Source of the DNA: SG8-38 sp041576815
Lineage (GTDB): Bacteria; Myxococcota_A; Polyangia; Polyangiales; Houyiibacteriaceae
Assembly: GCA_041576815.1 (NCBI GenBank)
Contig: JBFGKE010000012.1
Span: 20,635 to 84,634 of the forward strand
Reading direction: 5' to 3'
DNA length: 64,000 bases
Shown here: piece after piece, positions 1 through 8,316 of the stretch
Numbering within the stretch: position 1 is the stretch's first letter
Layout of the letters: each line of letters starts with the position of its first letter
The notes under the pieces: generated by a model
The model's database searches: none
Told to the model about the DNA's origin: nothing
What the model saw: only the letters and a program-made list of their open reading frames with translations
Position numbers and translations under genes: made by a program

Positions 1-262
1 CGGCAACCGCCAGCAAGAGAGCTGCGTCGCGCCCGAGCGCGTGCGCCCGAAGCCAGGCCTGCTCGGCGGCTTCGTACCGCTCGACCTCGAAGAGCCGGAC
101 ACCGAGCGCATAGGCTTCCTCCCGGCGAGTCCGAGGATCGGAGAGCTGCGCTTCGATCTCGTCATCGGAGGGCAGCGCCACGTCTGCGGAGCCAGGTGCG
201 GGCTGCGCTCCCGCTTGCGCTGCGATGCCGCACATCAGCAGAGCGAGCGCGTGCGGCCGCAT
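1..262 (-). CDS. Secreted TPR-like protein, partial (3' end outside window)
   Basis: The reading frame starts at ATG 262 and runs off the left edge, giving about 87 codons. The N-terminus is a signal peptide: a short basic start, a hydrophobic stretch, then AQAGA before QPAPG. The mature part has an acidic, helix-rich segment (SDDEIEAQLSD) followed by a TPR-like pattern of alternating small and aromatic residues (YALGVRLFEVERYEAAEQAWLR is spread over roughly residues 50-72). It starts 5 nt after the stop of the upstream lipoprotein gene, so the two are probably cotranscribed. The function is unknown; a periplasmic scaffold or protein-interaction role is an inference from the TPR-like pattern. 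Confidence 0.6.
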   Translation of the reverse strand, partial: MRPHALALLMCGIAAQAGAQPAPGSADVALPSDDEIEAQLSDPRTRREEAYALGVRLFEVERYEAAEQAWLRAHALGRDAALLLAVA

Positions 263-267
263 GAGAA

Positions 268-660
268 CTAAATGCCTCCGACGCCGGCCGTGCCGGCCGC
301 TCCGCCCATCCCGGATGAGCCACCCATCCCCGATGAGCCACCCATCCCCGATGAGCCACCCATCCCCGACGCCCCGCCGATACCGCCTGTTCCGGCGGTA
401 CCCCCGGTGCCGCCTCGACCGCCCGCACCCGCGTCGCCGCCGGCACCCCCTTGACCGGCATCCACGCCGGCGTCCGGCGTTTCGCTGCATTCGACCTGGC
501 ACTCGCCCTGGGTGAAGGCGCTGCCGGTATGACAGCACTGAAGCCCGCTTTTGCACTCATCGTCTTGAAAACACGTCGTACCCACGCCGCCCTCGCAAGC
601 GGTGAGCGACAAGAGGAAAAACGACGCGATCATGGGCCAAGCGGAAGTGTGTTTCGTCAT
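268..660 (-). CDS. Lipoprotein with Cys-rich head and Gly-rich repeat tail
   Basis: About 130 residues. A lipoprotein signal peptide ends in a lipobox (LTAC). A short Cys-rich segment follows (CFQDDECKSGLQCC), of the kind seen before low-complexity linkers in myxobacterial surface lipoproteins. The C-terminal half is almost entirely Gly/Ala/Ser/Met and includes tandem copies of a six-residue SGMGGS unit encoded by an 18-bp DNA repeat. I chose ATG 660 over the upstream ATG because the signal peptide then starts properly (MTKHTS). No catalytic domain is visible. It is probably an outer-membrane or periplasmic anchored protein cotranscribed with the downstream secreted TPR-like gene. Confidence 0.65.
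   Translation of the reverse strand: MTKHTSAWPMIASFFLLSLTACEGGVGTTCFQDDECKSGLQCCHTGSAFTQGECQVECSETPDAGVDAGQGGAGGDAGAGGRGGTGGTAGTGGIGGASGMGGSSGMGGSSGMGGSSGMGGAAGTAGVGGI
305..369. repeat. 18-bp coding tandem repeat, about 3.6 copies
   Basis: The unit CCCATCCCCGATGAGCCA on the plus strand (GSSGMG in the minus-strand protein) recurs at 305-322 (one mismatch), 323-340 and 341-358, with a partial copy at 359-369. The period is a multiple of three, so copy-number change would keep the frame. Confidence 0.95.
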
Positions 661-682
661 GAGCGCCGCGAGCATAGCGCAC

Positions 683-711
683 GGGACATGCCGGGGCCAC
701 GGCCCTACACT
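683..711 (+). promoter_or_regulatory. Putative era promoter, near-leaderless
   Basis: A -10-like TACACT at 706-711 lies 17 nt after a GGGACA -35-like hexamer (683-688). The ATG of era starts only 8 nt after the -10, so the transcript would be almost leaderless. The same block, CTACACTC then one variable base then CGCGCGATG, precedes the rhomboid gene at 28439. Confidence 0.45.
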
Positions 712-719
712 CTCGCGCG

Positions 720-1652
720 ATGTCGAGGACGGAGACCGAGATACCCCGCGCCGGGCGATGTGCGATCGTGGGACGTCCGAACGTCGGGAAGTCCACGCTG
801 CTCAACGCGCTGCTGGGCCAGAAGCTGGTGATCGCGACGCCTCGGCCCGGGACGACGCGGTCGTGTGTGCTCGGCGTAGTCGCGCTCGAGGAACCGCCGA
901 CGCAAATCGCATTCGTCGACACGCCCGGCCTCGAGCGTCCAAGAGGTGCGCTCGGACGGGTCCTGGCAAGCAGCGCCAAGCAGGGCCTGGCGGGCTGCGA
1001 CTCGGTCGTGTTCGTGACGGAAGCGCCGCGGGGCGAAGCGGCGCCGCGTGTGCATGAAAAAGACGCGGAGGTGCTGAGCGCACTTCGGGGCTCGGGGCTT
1101 CCGGTGATCCTCGCGATCAACAAGGTCGACCGGCTCAAAGCCAAAGAGAAGCTCCTTCCCTTCATCGAGGTGTACCAAGAGCAGCTCACGCCGGCTGCAA
1201 TCGTCCCAATCTCGGCCACCGAGGAGACCAACCTCGATGCCCTGCTCGGCGAAATTCGCCAAACCCTGCCCGAGGGCCTGCTCTACGATCCGGAGTTCTT
1301 GACCGACCGCCCCGAGCGATTTTTCGCGAGCGAGCTGATTCGTGAGGCGGCCATGATGAACACGCGGCAGGAAGTCCCGTATGGAATTGCGTGCGAGCTC
1401 GACCGCTACGAGGACGAGGGGGAGCTCCTTCGAATCGAGGGTACGCTCATCGTCGAAAAAGCGAGTCACAAGGCGATCGTCATCGGAACCAAAGGCGATA
1501 CGATCAAGAAGATCAGCACCGAGGCGCGGGAGCAGATCGAGGCGTTCGTCGACAAGAAAGTCTACCTGCGCCTCTGGGTGAAGGTGATTCCGGGTTGGAC
1601 GCGCGATCCGGTTCAAGCTCGACGGCTCGCGATCAAAGAGGGGCAGCCGTGA
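720..1652 (+). CDS. era: GTPase Era
   Basis: 310 residues, the usual Era length. The N-terminal G domain shows G1 GRPNVGKS (18-25), G3 DTPG (67-70), G4 NKVD (134-137) and G5 SATE. A C-terminal KH domain carries the IGTKGDTIKK loop near residue 256. Era binds 16S rRNA near the 3' end and supports 30S maturation and cell-cycle control at the membrane (known for the family). The stop overlaps the GTG start of der by 4 nt (GTGA), so two ribosome-associated GTPases are translationally coupled here. No truncation or missing motif is visible. Confidence 0.96.
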   Translation: MSRTETEIPRAGRCAIVGRPNVGKSTLLNALLGQKLVIATPRPGTTRSCVLGVVALEEPPTQIAFVDTPGLERPRGALGRVLASSAKQGLAGCDSVVFVTEAPRGEAAPRVHEKDAEVLSALRGSGLPVILAINKVDRLKAKEKLLPFIEVYQEQLTPAAIVPISATEETNLDALLGEIRQTLPEGLLYDPEFLTDRPERFFASELIREAAMMNTRQEVPYGIACELDRYEDEGELLRIEGTLIVEKASHKAIVIGTKGDTIKKISTEAREQIEAFVDKKVYLRLWVKVIPGWTRDPVQARRLAIKEGQP

Positions 1653-3019
1653 GCCCTCGCCACCGCAGCCATCGACGGCCTGCCGGCTCGGTGGTCGGCA
1701 AGCCTCTCGTCGCGATCGTGGGGCGCCCAAACGTCGGCAAGAGCACGCTCTTCAACCGGTTGGCCGGGCAGCACCTCGCGATCGTCGAAGACGTCCCCGG
1801 GGTCACGCGTGACCGCCACTATGCCGACGCGTTCGTGCTCGGGCGAGGGTTCGTCTTGATCGACACCGGCGGCTTCGACCCGGAAAGCGACGATCCGATG
1901 AAGGCGGGAATCGTCAGCCAGGTCAGGCTCGCTCTCGAGGAGTGTGACGTGGTGATCTGCGTCGTCGATGCAACGGTCGACCCGCTGCCCGCAGACCGCG
2001 AAGCGGTTGCACTCCTCCGCGACGCGGGAAAGCCGGTGATCTTCGTCGCGAACAAGGCCGACTCCGAGGCCAAAGGACACGGAGCGGTTTCCTATTACGA
2101 GCTCGGGCTACGCGAGATCCTTCCCGTGTCGGCGCTTCACGGCCGGGGCATTGGCGAGCTCGAGGATGCGATCGCGGAACGCCTCCCCGAACCGGTCGAG
2201 AGCGCGGATCCCGAGCTCGACGTGCCGCGGGTGGCGATTGTCGGCCGGCCGAACGCGGGCAAGTCGTCGCTGGTGAACCGCCTCTGCGGCGAGGATCGCC
2301 AACTGGTCGACGATCGGCCAGGGACGACCGTCGACAGCGTCGACACGCTCGTCGAGCGCGATGGCAAGAGCCTGATCCTGATCGACACGGCGGGGATCCG
2401 GCGCAAGCGCAGCGTGAAGAAACGAGGCGTCGAAGGTTTGAGCGTGCTTCAGGCGATCCGGTCGATCGAGCGAAGTCACGTCGTGGTGCTGATGATCGAT
2501 GCGGAGGCAGGAGTTGGGGAGCAGGATGCCAAGATCGCCGGACTCGCCCACGACCGCGGCCGCGCACTCGTGCTCGCACTCAACAAGACCGACCTTCTGG
2601 AACGGGACGCCCAGAAGAAGGCGATGGATCGCACCCGCGAGGTGCTCGCGTTCGTGCCTTGGGCGCCGATGGTCACGGTCAGCGCGCTAGAAGGGCGAGG
2701 CATCAATGCTCTGCTCGGTCGGATCGAGGACGCCGTGAACGAGCATCGGAAGCGGATCCCCACGGCCGAGCTCAACCGTTTCTTCGATGAAGTGCTGGAG
2801 CGGCACCCGCCACCCACGATGCATCATCGCGCCGTGCGACTCTACTACATCACCCAGGTGAGCGTGGCGCCGCCGACGTTCGTCATCATGACGAACGCTC
2901 CGAGAGACGTACACTTCAGCTACCAGCGCTACGTCATCAATCAGATTCGAAAGCGCTTTGGGTTTCAAGGGACGCCGCTACGGGTCCGCTATCGCGGCAA
3001 AAAGCGAGGCAAGGGCTAG
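1649..3019 (+). CDS. der: GTPase Der (EngA), double-GTPase ribosome assembly factor
   Basis: 456 residues from GTG 1649. This start overlaps the era stop as GTGA and is preceded by an AAAGAGGGG ribosome-binding site inside era. There are two tandem G domains: GRPNVGKS at 25-32 and GRPNAGKS near 198-205, each with its own DTxG and NKxD motif. The C-terminal KH-like domain ends in a basic tail (KKRGKG). Der acts in late 50S assembly (known for the family). An alternative GTG at 1691 would remove a short basic N-terminal extension. The stop codon shares a CTAG tetranucleotide with the stop of the convergent rlmN-like gene. Confidence 0.96.
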   Translation: MSPRHRSHRRPAGSVVGKPLVAIVGRPNVGKSTLFNRLAGQHLAIVEDVPGVTRDRHYADAFVLGRGFVLIDTGGFDPESDDPMKAGIVSQVRLALEECDVVICVVDATVDPLPADREAVALLRDAGKPVIFVANKADSEAKGHGAVSYYELGLREILPVSALHGRGIGELEDAIAERLPEPVESADPELDVPRVAIVGRPNAGKSSLVNRLCGEDRQLVDDRPGTTVDSVDTLVERDGKSLILIDTAGIRRKRSVKKRGVEGLSVLQAIRSIERSHVVVLMIDAEAGVGEQDAKIAGLAHDRGRALVLALNKTDLLERDAQKKAMDRTREVLAFVPWAPMVTVSALEGRGINALLGRIEDAVNEHRKRIPTAELNRFFDEVLERHPPPTMHHRAVRLYYITQVSVAPPTFVIMTNAPRDVHFSYQRYVINQIRKRFGFQGTPLRVRYRGKKRGKG

Positions 3020-4095
3020 GCTCGAATCTGCCCCAACCGTTTGTGATCGCGGCGCGCAAGCGGGTTGCCGAGCTGACCACACGCGGCCATGACGTCGCGG
3101 CCTTTGGTCACGCGCTGGCGCACTGGCAGGCCTTCCGCACGAAGCCAACCGATGAAGCGATCGACCTCGGCGTCGTCGGGTGCTCGGGTAAGCGGCGAAG
3201 AGCCGGGGTTGTACGGGATCAAGTTGACCAAGACCCGCGCGAGAGGTCGGCAGAACTCGGCGACGGCCTTTGCATCGCCAGGGGTGTCGTTGATGCCAGG
3301 CAGCAAGCAGTAGTTGACGCCGAGCGCGAAGTTGCGTCTCGGACGATAGGCGACGAGTGCGTCGCGAAGCTCGGAGAGGTTCGTCCGCCGGTTGATCGGC
3401 ATGAGCTCACTTCGAAGGCCGTCGTTCGCGGCGTTGAGGCTGATCGACAGGTTGAGCCGCTTGAAGCCCGCTTGATCGAGAAGGCGAATGCCCTCCACGT
3501 GACCGACGGTGCAAACGGTCAAACGTTCCTGTGCGATCGCGAGGCCTCCTTCATCGTTGAGGACACGGAGCGCCTGAAGAACGTGTGCGTGGTTGTCGAG
3601 CGCTTCGCCCATGCCCATGAAGACGATGTTTCGAATTTCCCAGCCGAGCCGGTGTTTGACCACGAGAAGCTGCGCGACGATCTCCTCCGCCGTGAGATGA
3701 CGAAGAAGGCCCATGCGGCCGGTCTCGCAAAACGTGCAGCCCATCTTGCATCCGACCTGGCTCGAAACGCACAGCGTGGCTCGCCCACGGCCCATCGGGA
3801 TCCGGACGGACTCGATCTCCATGCCGTCGTTCAGCCGCAGCACGACCTTCGAGGTCGTGCCAAGGGCGCCTTCGTCGGATTGGACCCGAACCACCTCGGG
3901 GAGCTCGAAGGAGAAGCGCGAACGCCAAGACGCGCAGGATTCGAGCCCGAGCCCGAAGCGTTCAGGCTCGAAATGCCCCCCGAGCACGACCTGGCGATGA
4001 ATCCGTCGCGCCACCCCGTAGCCGCGGGGAAGTAGCGCGCGCGCCGCGTCGACCAGCTGCGAGTTGGTGAGCGCATGAATGGGTTGCTGCGACAT
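3016..4095 (-). CDS. rlmN: RlmN/Cfr-family radical SAM rRNA methyltransferase
   Basis: 359 residues. The cluster-binding CX3CX2C is at C116, C120 and C123. The two catalytic cysteines of the RlmN mechanism are also present: C109 in TLCVSSQVGC and C339 in AACGQL near the C-terminus. Family members methylate C2 of A2503 in 23S rRNA, and RlmN also modifies tRNA A37. Cfr paralogues modify C8 and give antibiotic resistance; the housekeeping RlmN role is more likely here because of the ordinary context and the RlmN-like C-terminus. The gene starts at ATG 4095, 5 nt after the upstream thioesterase, as the last gene of a four-gene minus operon. Confidence 0.85.
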   Translation of the reverse strand: MSQQPIHALTNSQLVDAARALLPRGYGVARRIHRQVVLGGHFEPERFGLGLESCASWRSRFSFELPEVVRVQSDEGALGTTSKVVLRLNDGMEIESVRIPMGRGRATLCVSSQVGCKMGCTFCETGRMGLLRHLTAEEIVAQLLVVKHRLGWEIRNIVFMGMGEALDNHAHVLQALRVLNDEGGLAIAQERLTVCTVGHVEGIRLLDQAGFKRLNLSISLNAANDGLRSELMPINRRTNLSELRDALVAYRPRRNFALGVNYCLLPGINDTPGDAKAVAEFCRPLARVLVNLIPYNPGSSPLTRAPDDAEVDRFIGWLRAEGLPVRQRVTKGRDVMAACGQLGNPLARRDHKRLGQIRA

Positions 4096-4100
4096 CGCGC

Positions 4101-4538
4101 TCACTCCTGGACCAACAAGAAATGTGCGGTGGCGATCGCGACGGGTCGCTCCTCGTCGTCCTGCCATGCGAAAACGCGCACGTTTGCAACGCGGCGTCCA
4201 TGTCGGGTGAAGACCGCCCTTGCTCGCACGTCTTCGGCGCGGGCGGCCCGGAGATATTCGACCGTGATGTTGATCGTCTTCGGTATCGACGTGGTTTCGC
4301 CATGCCAAAGCAGCTTGAAGATGGCCGTCGACTCGAGAAATGCGCCGAGCGCACCCCCGTGTAGCGCAGGGACCGATGCATTCCCGACGAGGTGCTCGGA
4401 GAAACGCATTCGGCCAACGATGTCGTCATCGCGCAGCTCCGCCGTGATTCCCATGAACCGCGTGTATGGGATCGCCTCTTGAAGGGCAGTGAAGTCACCG
4501 GTATTGCGCATGGCAAGCACTGCGTCTCGGAGCCTCAT
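4101..4538 (-). CDS. Hotdog-fold thioesterase (PaaI/4HBT type), copy 2
   Basis: 145 residues, typical for a single hotdog domain. The pattern around VPALHGGALGAFLESTA matches the HGG-centred active-site helix of PaaI/4HBT acyl-CoA thioesterases, followed by a beta-strand-rich half ending in IATAHFLLV. It is expected to hydrolyse acyl-CoA or aryl-CoA thioesters in the cytoplasm; the substrate cannot be read from sequence. Its ATG overlaps the stop of the upstream hotdog gene by 4 nt. The two adjacent copies probably form a heteromeric enzyme or arose by duplication. Confidence 0.75.
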   Translation of the reverse strand: MRLRDAVLAMRNTGDFTALQEAIPYTRFMGITAELRDDDIVGRMRFSEHLVGNASVPALHGGALGAFLESTAIFKLLWHGETTSIPKTINITVEYLRAARAEDVRARAVFTRHGRRVANVRVFAWQDDEERPVAIATAHFLLVQE

Positions 4539-5014
4539 TCTGAGCCACCTTCCTCGCCCTCGCGACGGCCTTCCCGGAAGACGACGAACGTGCCAGATGC
4601 CGTCGCGATCGGGCTAGCTACGTCGCCGTGATGCGCAGACGCCCGCACGAATGCGACGTGGCGCGTCACTTTGTAGCAGTGTGCTTCGCAGATGACCTCC
4701 TGATACGGAAGCGCCGCGCGTACGTAGTCGATGCGGAGGTCGAGGGTGGCAATCCGCCGTGGCGCGACCAGTGAGAGGATGACGGCACCGCCGCACGTCG
4801 CATCGATTAGGCTCGTGATGCATCCGCCGTGAAGCACGCCGGTCTCGGGATTGCCCACGAGGTCTTCGCGATATGGGAGCGCGAGGGAGAGCACCTCGGG
4901 CTTGTAGTCGACGACTCTGAGGTTCAGCGATTGGTTGTGGGGGACCGCCCCGACGTAGCGCCCTTCGAGGCGCCGCCGGACCTCGTCCTTCTGCGGGAGA
5001 AATGAGTCCGTCAT
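4535..5014 (-). CDS. Hotdog-fold thioesterase (PaaI/4HBT type), copy 1
   Basis: 159 residues. The active-site segment GNPETGVLHGGCITSLIDATCG is close to the PaaI consensus, with Asn, HGG and an Asp on the central helix (about residues 55-76). The last strand reads IATASGTFVVF. The C-terminus is a short charged Arg/Glu/Gly tail. It is the second gene of the operon PIN-like, hotdog, hotdog, rlmN and overlaps the next hotdog gene by ATGA. The substrate is unknown, but acyl-CoA or aryl-CoA is expected from the family. Confidence 0.78.
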   Translation of the reverse strand: MTDSFLPQKDEVRRRLEGRYVGAVPHNQSLNLRVVDYKPEVLSLALPYREDLVGNPETGVLHGGCITSLIDATCGGAVILSLVAPRRIATLDLRIDYVRAALPYQEVICEAHCYKVTRHVAFVRASAHHGDVASPIATASGTFVVFREGRREGEEGGSE

Positions 5015-5017
5015 CGG

Positions 5018-5431
5018 CTATGGCCGCGGCGGGGGCGGTGGAACGGCCTGCTCGGCGAGCCAGCGATTGGACGAAACGAACTCCACCCCGCGGGTGCCTT
5101 TGGACGCGAGAAGATCGGGATGGTCGGTGAGCACCCGGCCGACGCCGGCTGCCCCGGCAAGCGACTCCAGCGCCTCCGCCCAGTCCTCGATGAAGAACTC
5201 CTTCGTGTCCACCACGTCGACGAGCCCGCGAATCGTCGCCATTTGCTGGGCGACCGCATCGTCTTTGAATTCGGGGAGCGCGTGCAGCATGGACTCGACG
5301 CGCTCCATGACCCACACCGATGTCTTCGGCTTGGTCGGTGCACCAAAGGCTCGGCGGATCGCATGCTCTGGAGGCGAACCGAGTGCCACGGAAGCGTTGA
5401 CGTAGATATCGGGTGCCAAAACGACGTCCAT
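5018..5431 (-). CDS. PIN-domain-like protein
   Basis: 137 residues. The N-terminus DVVLAPDIYVNASVALGSPP resembles the first strand-helix of PIN nucleases (DTN-V-xSA in the family), with Asp as the probable first metal ligand. An acidic central helix and RVLTDHPDLLA later supply further acidic residues. The C-terminus is a short Pro run. There is no adjacent antitoxin-like gene, so a toxin role is not supported. It heads a minus operon with two thioesterases and rlmN, and its start is 63 nt from the divergent oxidoreductase gene. PIN-like is a pattern judgement rather than a firm domain call. Confidence 0.45.
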   Translation of the reverse strand: MDVVLAPDIYVNASVALGSPPEHAIRRAFGAPTKPKTSVWVMERVESMLHALPEFKDDAVAQQMATIRGLVDVVDTKEFFIEDWAEALESLAGAAGVGRVLTDHPDLLASKGTRGVEFVSSNRWLAEQAVPPPPPRP

Positions 5432-5460
5432 GCCCGAACTCTAACACGAGGCCTCGTTGC

Positions 5461-5489
5461 TTGACATCGTTCTGGCCAGCGGTACGCGT
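5461..5489 (+). promoter_or_regulatory. Putative promoter of the quinone oxidoreductase operon
   Basis: A consensus -35 TTGACA at 5461-5466 is followed after 16-17 nt by a weak TACGCG -10. The ATG at 5495 is close behind, so the leader would be very short. Confidence 0.35.
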
Positions 5490-5494
5490 CGACT

Positions 5495-6514
5495 ATGAAG
5501 GCTGTCTGGATTTCGAAGTACGGAAAGCCCGACGTTCTCGAAGTTCGCGAGGCGGCCGACCCGGCTCCAGGTCCGGGTGAGGTCCGGATTCGCGTGCACG
5601 CGTCCGGGATCAATTTTGCCGAGATCATGGCACGCCAAGGGCTCTATCAGGATGCCCCACCCCCCCCGATGGTCATGGGGTACGAAGTTGCCGGCGTCAT
5701 CGATGCAGTCGGCGAAGATGTCGGCGAACGCAAAGAGGGTCAACGCGTTCTTGCGACGACGCGCTTCGGTGGTTACGCGGACACCGTCTGCGTCGATGCA
5801 TCACAGACGTACGCGTTGCCCGAAAACATGACTTTCGAGGAGGGCGCCGCCCTTCCCGTGACCTATCTCACGGCGTACCACATGCTGTTCAACGTGTGTC
5901 GCGTTCGATCCGGTGACCACGTGCTCATCCACCAGGCTGCGGGCGGCGTCGGCACCGCGGCGAGCCAGCTCTGCCGCTCGGTCGGCGGGGTCACGACCTA
6001 TGGAACGGCGTCGAAAGCGAAGCACGACTACGTTCGAAGCAACGGGTGCGACCACCCGATCGATTACCACTCGGTCGACTACTCGGAAGAGATTCGGAAG
6101 ATGACGAACGGCCGGGGCGTTCATGTGGTCCTCGATGCACTCGGCGGAGACGATTGGAAGAAAGGGTTCGCGCTTCTTCGTCCAGGCGGCCTGCTGGTGC
6201 CGTTTGGCTGGGCGAACATGGCAAAGTTCGGAAAACGCAAGATGACTCACGTCGTCGGGCAGCTCGCCCACACGCCGTGGTGGACACCGATGAGGCTCAT
6301 GCACGAAAACAAGGGGGTGGCGGGCGTGAACATGGGACGCCTCTGGGATGAAAAAAAGATGATGCAAGAGGCGTTCGGGTCCCTCATGGCGTTCTACGAA
6401 CGGGGGCAAATCAAACCACACATCGACCGCTCCTTCCCGATGGCGCATGCGGCCGAAGCACACGCCTACATCGAGGCCGGCCGGAACGTCGGCAAAGTGC
6501 TGCTCACTCCATGA
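5495..6514 (+). CDS. MDR-superfamily quinone oxidoreductase (VAT-1-like)
   Basis: 339 residues. The fold is a GroES-like N-terminal half (GPGEVRIRVHASGINFAEIMARQG) followed by a Rossmann domain with the AAGGVGTAA nucleotide-binding turn near residues 149-157. Structural-zinc cysteines of alcohol dehydrogenases are absent, which fits the NADPH-dependent quinone oxidoreductase/VAT-1 branch. Length and motifs are complete. The stop overlaps the start of the phosphatase gene by ATGA, so it leads an operon with a tyrosine phosphatase and a fructosamine-kinase-like gene. The physiological substrate is not predictable. Confidence 0.85.
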   Translation: MKAVWISKYGKPDVLEVREAADPAPGPGEVRIRVHASGINFAEIMARQGLYQDAPPPPMVMGYEVAGVIDAVGEDVGERKEGQRVLATTRFGGYADTVCVDASQTYALPENMTFEEGAALPVTYLTAYHMLFNVCRVRSGDHVLIHQAAGGVGTAASQLCRSVGGVTTYGTASKAKHDYVRSNGCDHPIDYHSVDYSEEIRKMTNGRGVHVVLDALGGDDWKKGFALLRPGGLLVPFGWANMAKFGKRKMTHVVGQLAHTPWWTPMRLMHENKGVAGVNMGRLWDEKKMMQEAFGSLMAFYERGQIKPHIDRSFPMAHAAEAHAYIEAGRNVGKVLLTP

Positions 6515-6999
6515 CCATGACCGTCCGTATCTGCTTCGTGTGCCTGGGAAACATCTGCCGGTCGCCGACCGCCGAGGGCGCGATGCGAAAGCTTCTCGAA
6601 GACGAGCAGCTGACTGGCCAGATCGAGATCGACAGTGCGGGTACGGGCGCATGGCACGTCGGAGAGCCGCCGGATGCTCGCGCGACGGCAGCAGCCAAAC
6701 GGCGTGGGATTGCGATCGGTGGCCGGGCCCGCCGTGTGACCGCGGAGGACTTCGCGCGCTTCGACTACATCGTGGCGATGGATCGATCGAACCGGCAAAA
6801 CCTCCTCCGCCTCGCGCCCGACGATGCCAGCAAGCGAAAGGTCGAGCTGTTTCGAAACTACGATGCCGATTCGCCGCGCGACGCCGAGGTGCCGGACCCC
6901 TACTACGGCGACGGGAACGGTTTCGAGACGGTCCTCGACATTTGTGAAGCGGCGTGCCGCGGGCTGCTTCGGCACGTGCGCGACAACCACTCGCCATGA
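6511..6999 (+). CDS. Low-molecular-weight protein tyrosine phosphatase
   Basis: 162 residues. The P-loop CLGNICRS (C11 nucleophile, R17) sits at the N-terminus, and the general-acid loop VPDPYYG with D129 is near the C-terminus, the standard LMW-PTP order. It dephosphorylates phosphotyrosine proteins or small phosphate esters in the cytoplasm. An internal ATG two codons downstream is an alternative start. Both ends overlap neighbours by ATGA, so translation is coupled to the oxidoreductase upstream and the kinase-like gene downstream. Pairing with a fructosamine-kinase-like protein resembles bacterial clusters of protein deglycation genes. Confidence 0.93.
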   Translation: MTMTVRICFVCLGNICRSPTAEGAMRKLLEDEQLTGQIEIDSAGTGAWHVGEPPDARATAAAKRRGIAIGGRARRVTAEDFARFDYIVAMDRSNRQNLLRLAPDDASKRKVELFRNYDADSPRDAEVPDPYYGDGNGFETVLDICEAACRGLLRHVRDNHSP

Positions 7000-7856
7000 C
7001 CCCCGAGCTCCGCGCAGCGCTCGAGCAACGACTCGATGCCAAAATCGTCCGCGTCGCGCGGCTTTCGGGCGGGGACATCAACGAAGCGTTCGAGGTTTCT
7101 CTACCGGACGGCGGCGCGGTCTTCGTCAAGACCCATCCCCGGCCGCCGGCCGGCATGTTCGAGGCAGAGGCGCGAGGCCTTTGCTGGCTCGCTGAAGCCG
7201 ACGCAATTCGGGTCCCCAAAGTGCTGGCCGTGTCGGACGCGGGCCCTTGCTTTCTCGTGCTCGAGCTCCTGACTCCTTCGCGCCGATGCGCGGGCTTCGA
7301 CGAGCGGCTCGGACGCGCGCTGGCCGCCCTCCACGCCTTCGGCGCCCCTCAGTTCGGGCTCGATCACGACAACTTCATCGGGCGCCTGCCGCAGTCGAAC
7401 GCCCCCGCTTCAGACTGGGCTTCGTTCTTTTGGACATCGAGGCTCGAGCCGCAGCTTCGTCTTGCTTCCGATCGCGGTCTGATCGACACGGCAACGCGCG
7501 CTAGGTTCGATGCGCTTCGTTCGGTGCTTCCCGATATCGTGGGCCCTGACGAACCGCCCGCCCGACTGCACGGAGACCTCTGGGGCGGAAACCTCCACGT
7601 CGGCGAGGACGGGGCGCCGTGCTTGATCGATCCGGCGGTTTACGGGGGGCATCGTGAAATCGACCTCGCGATGATGAGGCTCTTCGGCGGGTTCGGCGAT
7701 CGCGTGTTCGAAGCTTACGAAGAAGCTTCACCGCTTTCGCCCGGTGCGAGCGAGCGCGTCTCGCTCTACCAGCTCTATCCGCTCTTGGTGCACGTCAACT
7801 TGTTTGGCGGGACGTACGTCGGCTCCGTGAAGCGCGCGCTATCGAACTACACGTGA
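6996..7856 (+). CDS. Fructosamine-kinase family protein
   Basis: 286 residues from ATG 6996 (ATGA overlap with the phosphatase). Aminoglycoside-phosphotransferase-like kinase fold: Lys45 in AVFVKTHP, the catalytic HGDLWGGN loop at 192-199, and the metal-binding IDPAVYGGHREIDLAM with D212. The HGDLWxGN/YGxREhD pair is diagnostic of the fructosamine kinase/ketosamine-3-kinase family, which phosphorylates glycated amines so that they decompose (known). Length matches. Coupling to LMW-PTP is a recurrent bacterial pairing and suggests protein or metabolite repair. Confidence 0.9.
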   Translation: MTPELRAALEQRLDAKIVRVARLSGGDINEAFEVSLPDGGAVFVKTHPRPPAGMFEAEARGLCWLAEADAIRVPKVLAVSDAGPCFLVLELLTPSRRCAGFDERLGRALAALHAFGAPQFGLDHDNFIGRLPQSNAPASDWASFFWTSRLEPQLRLASDRGLIDTATRARFDALRSVLPDIVGPDEPPARLHGDLWGGNLHVGEDGAPCLIDPAVYGGHREIDLAMMRLFGGFGDRVFEAYEEASPLSPGASERVSLYQLYPLLVHVNLFGGTYVGSVKRALSNYT

Positions 7857-7899
7857 CCAAACCCTTGACAGCGACGGCAGGCGGAACCAGGAACGCAGG

Positions 7900-8316
7900 A
7901 TGACCAGCGCGAGTGGAGATGTGGAAATCGGCAAGCGCGATGCGATTTTGCTCATCGATCATGGAAGCCGTCGGCGTCAGGCCAACGCGTTGCTCGAGGA
8001 AGTCGTCGCGCTCGTTCGACAGAGGCTTGGCGCTGCGAGCATCGTCGAACCGGCGCACATGGAGATCGCGGAGCCGACGATCGCGCAGGGCTTTGCTCGA
8101 TGTGTCGAGCAGGGCGCAAGCCGGGTCGTCGTCCACCCTTTCATGCTGGCCCCTGGACGGCACGTCAGCGAGGACCTGCCGCGCATCGTGCAGGAGTGTG
8201 CGGCGGCTCACGATGGCGTCACCTTCATCATGGCCGCGCCACTCGGCAGTCACACCGGCGTCATCGAAGCGGTCGTCGACCGGTGCCTCGCGGCGCTCAC
8301 GTCGCAAAGCGCCTAG
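7900..8316 (+). CDS. CbiX/SirB-type single-domain chelatase-like protein
   Basis: 138 residues, the length of a one-domain CbiX/SirB protein. H21 in the DHGSRR turn and H88 in LAPGRHVSEDLP are the two metal-binding histidines expected for sirohydrochlorin cobalto- or ferrochelatases. The APLGSHTG motif follows. Family members insert Co or Fe into sirohydrochlorin. No cobalamin or siroheme genes are next to it, so which metal it uses is open. Its stop shares CTAG with the stop of the convergent oxidoreductase gene. A TTGACA hexamer at 7865-7870 upstream may be part of its own promoter. Confidence 0.8.
   Translation: MTSASGDVEIGKRDAILLIDHGSRRRQANALLEEVVALVRQRLGAASIVEPAHMEIAEPTIAQGFARCVEQGASRVVVHPFMLAPGRHVSEDLPRIVQECAAAHDGVTFIMAAPLGSHTGVIEAVVDRCLAALTSQSA

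Noticed and set aside
5018..5431. PIN-like gene as a toxin of a toxin-antitoxin pair
   Set aside because: No small antitoxin-like gene precedes it; the operon partners are thioesterases and rlmN.
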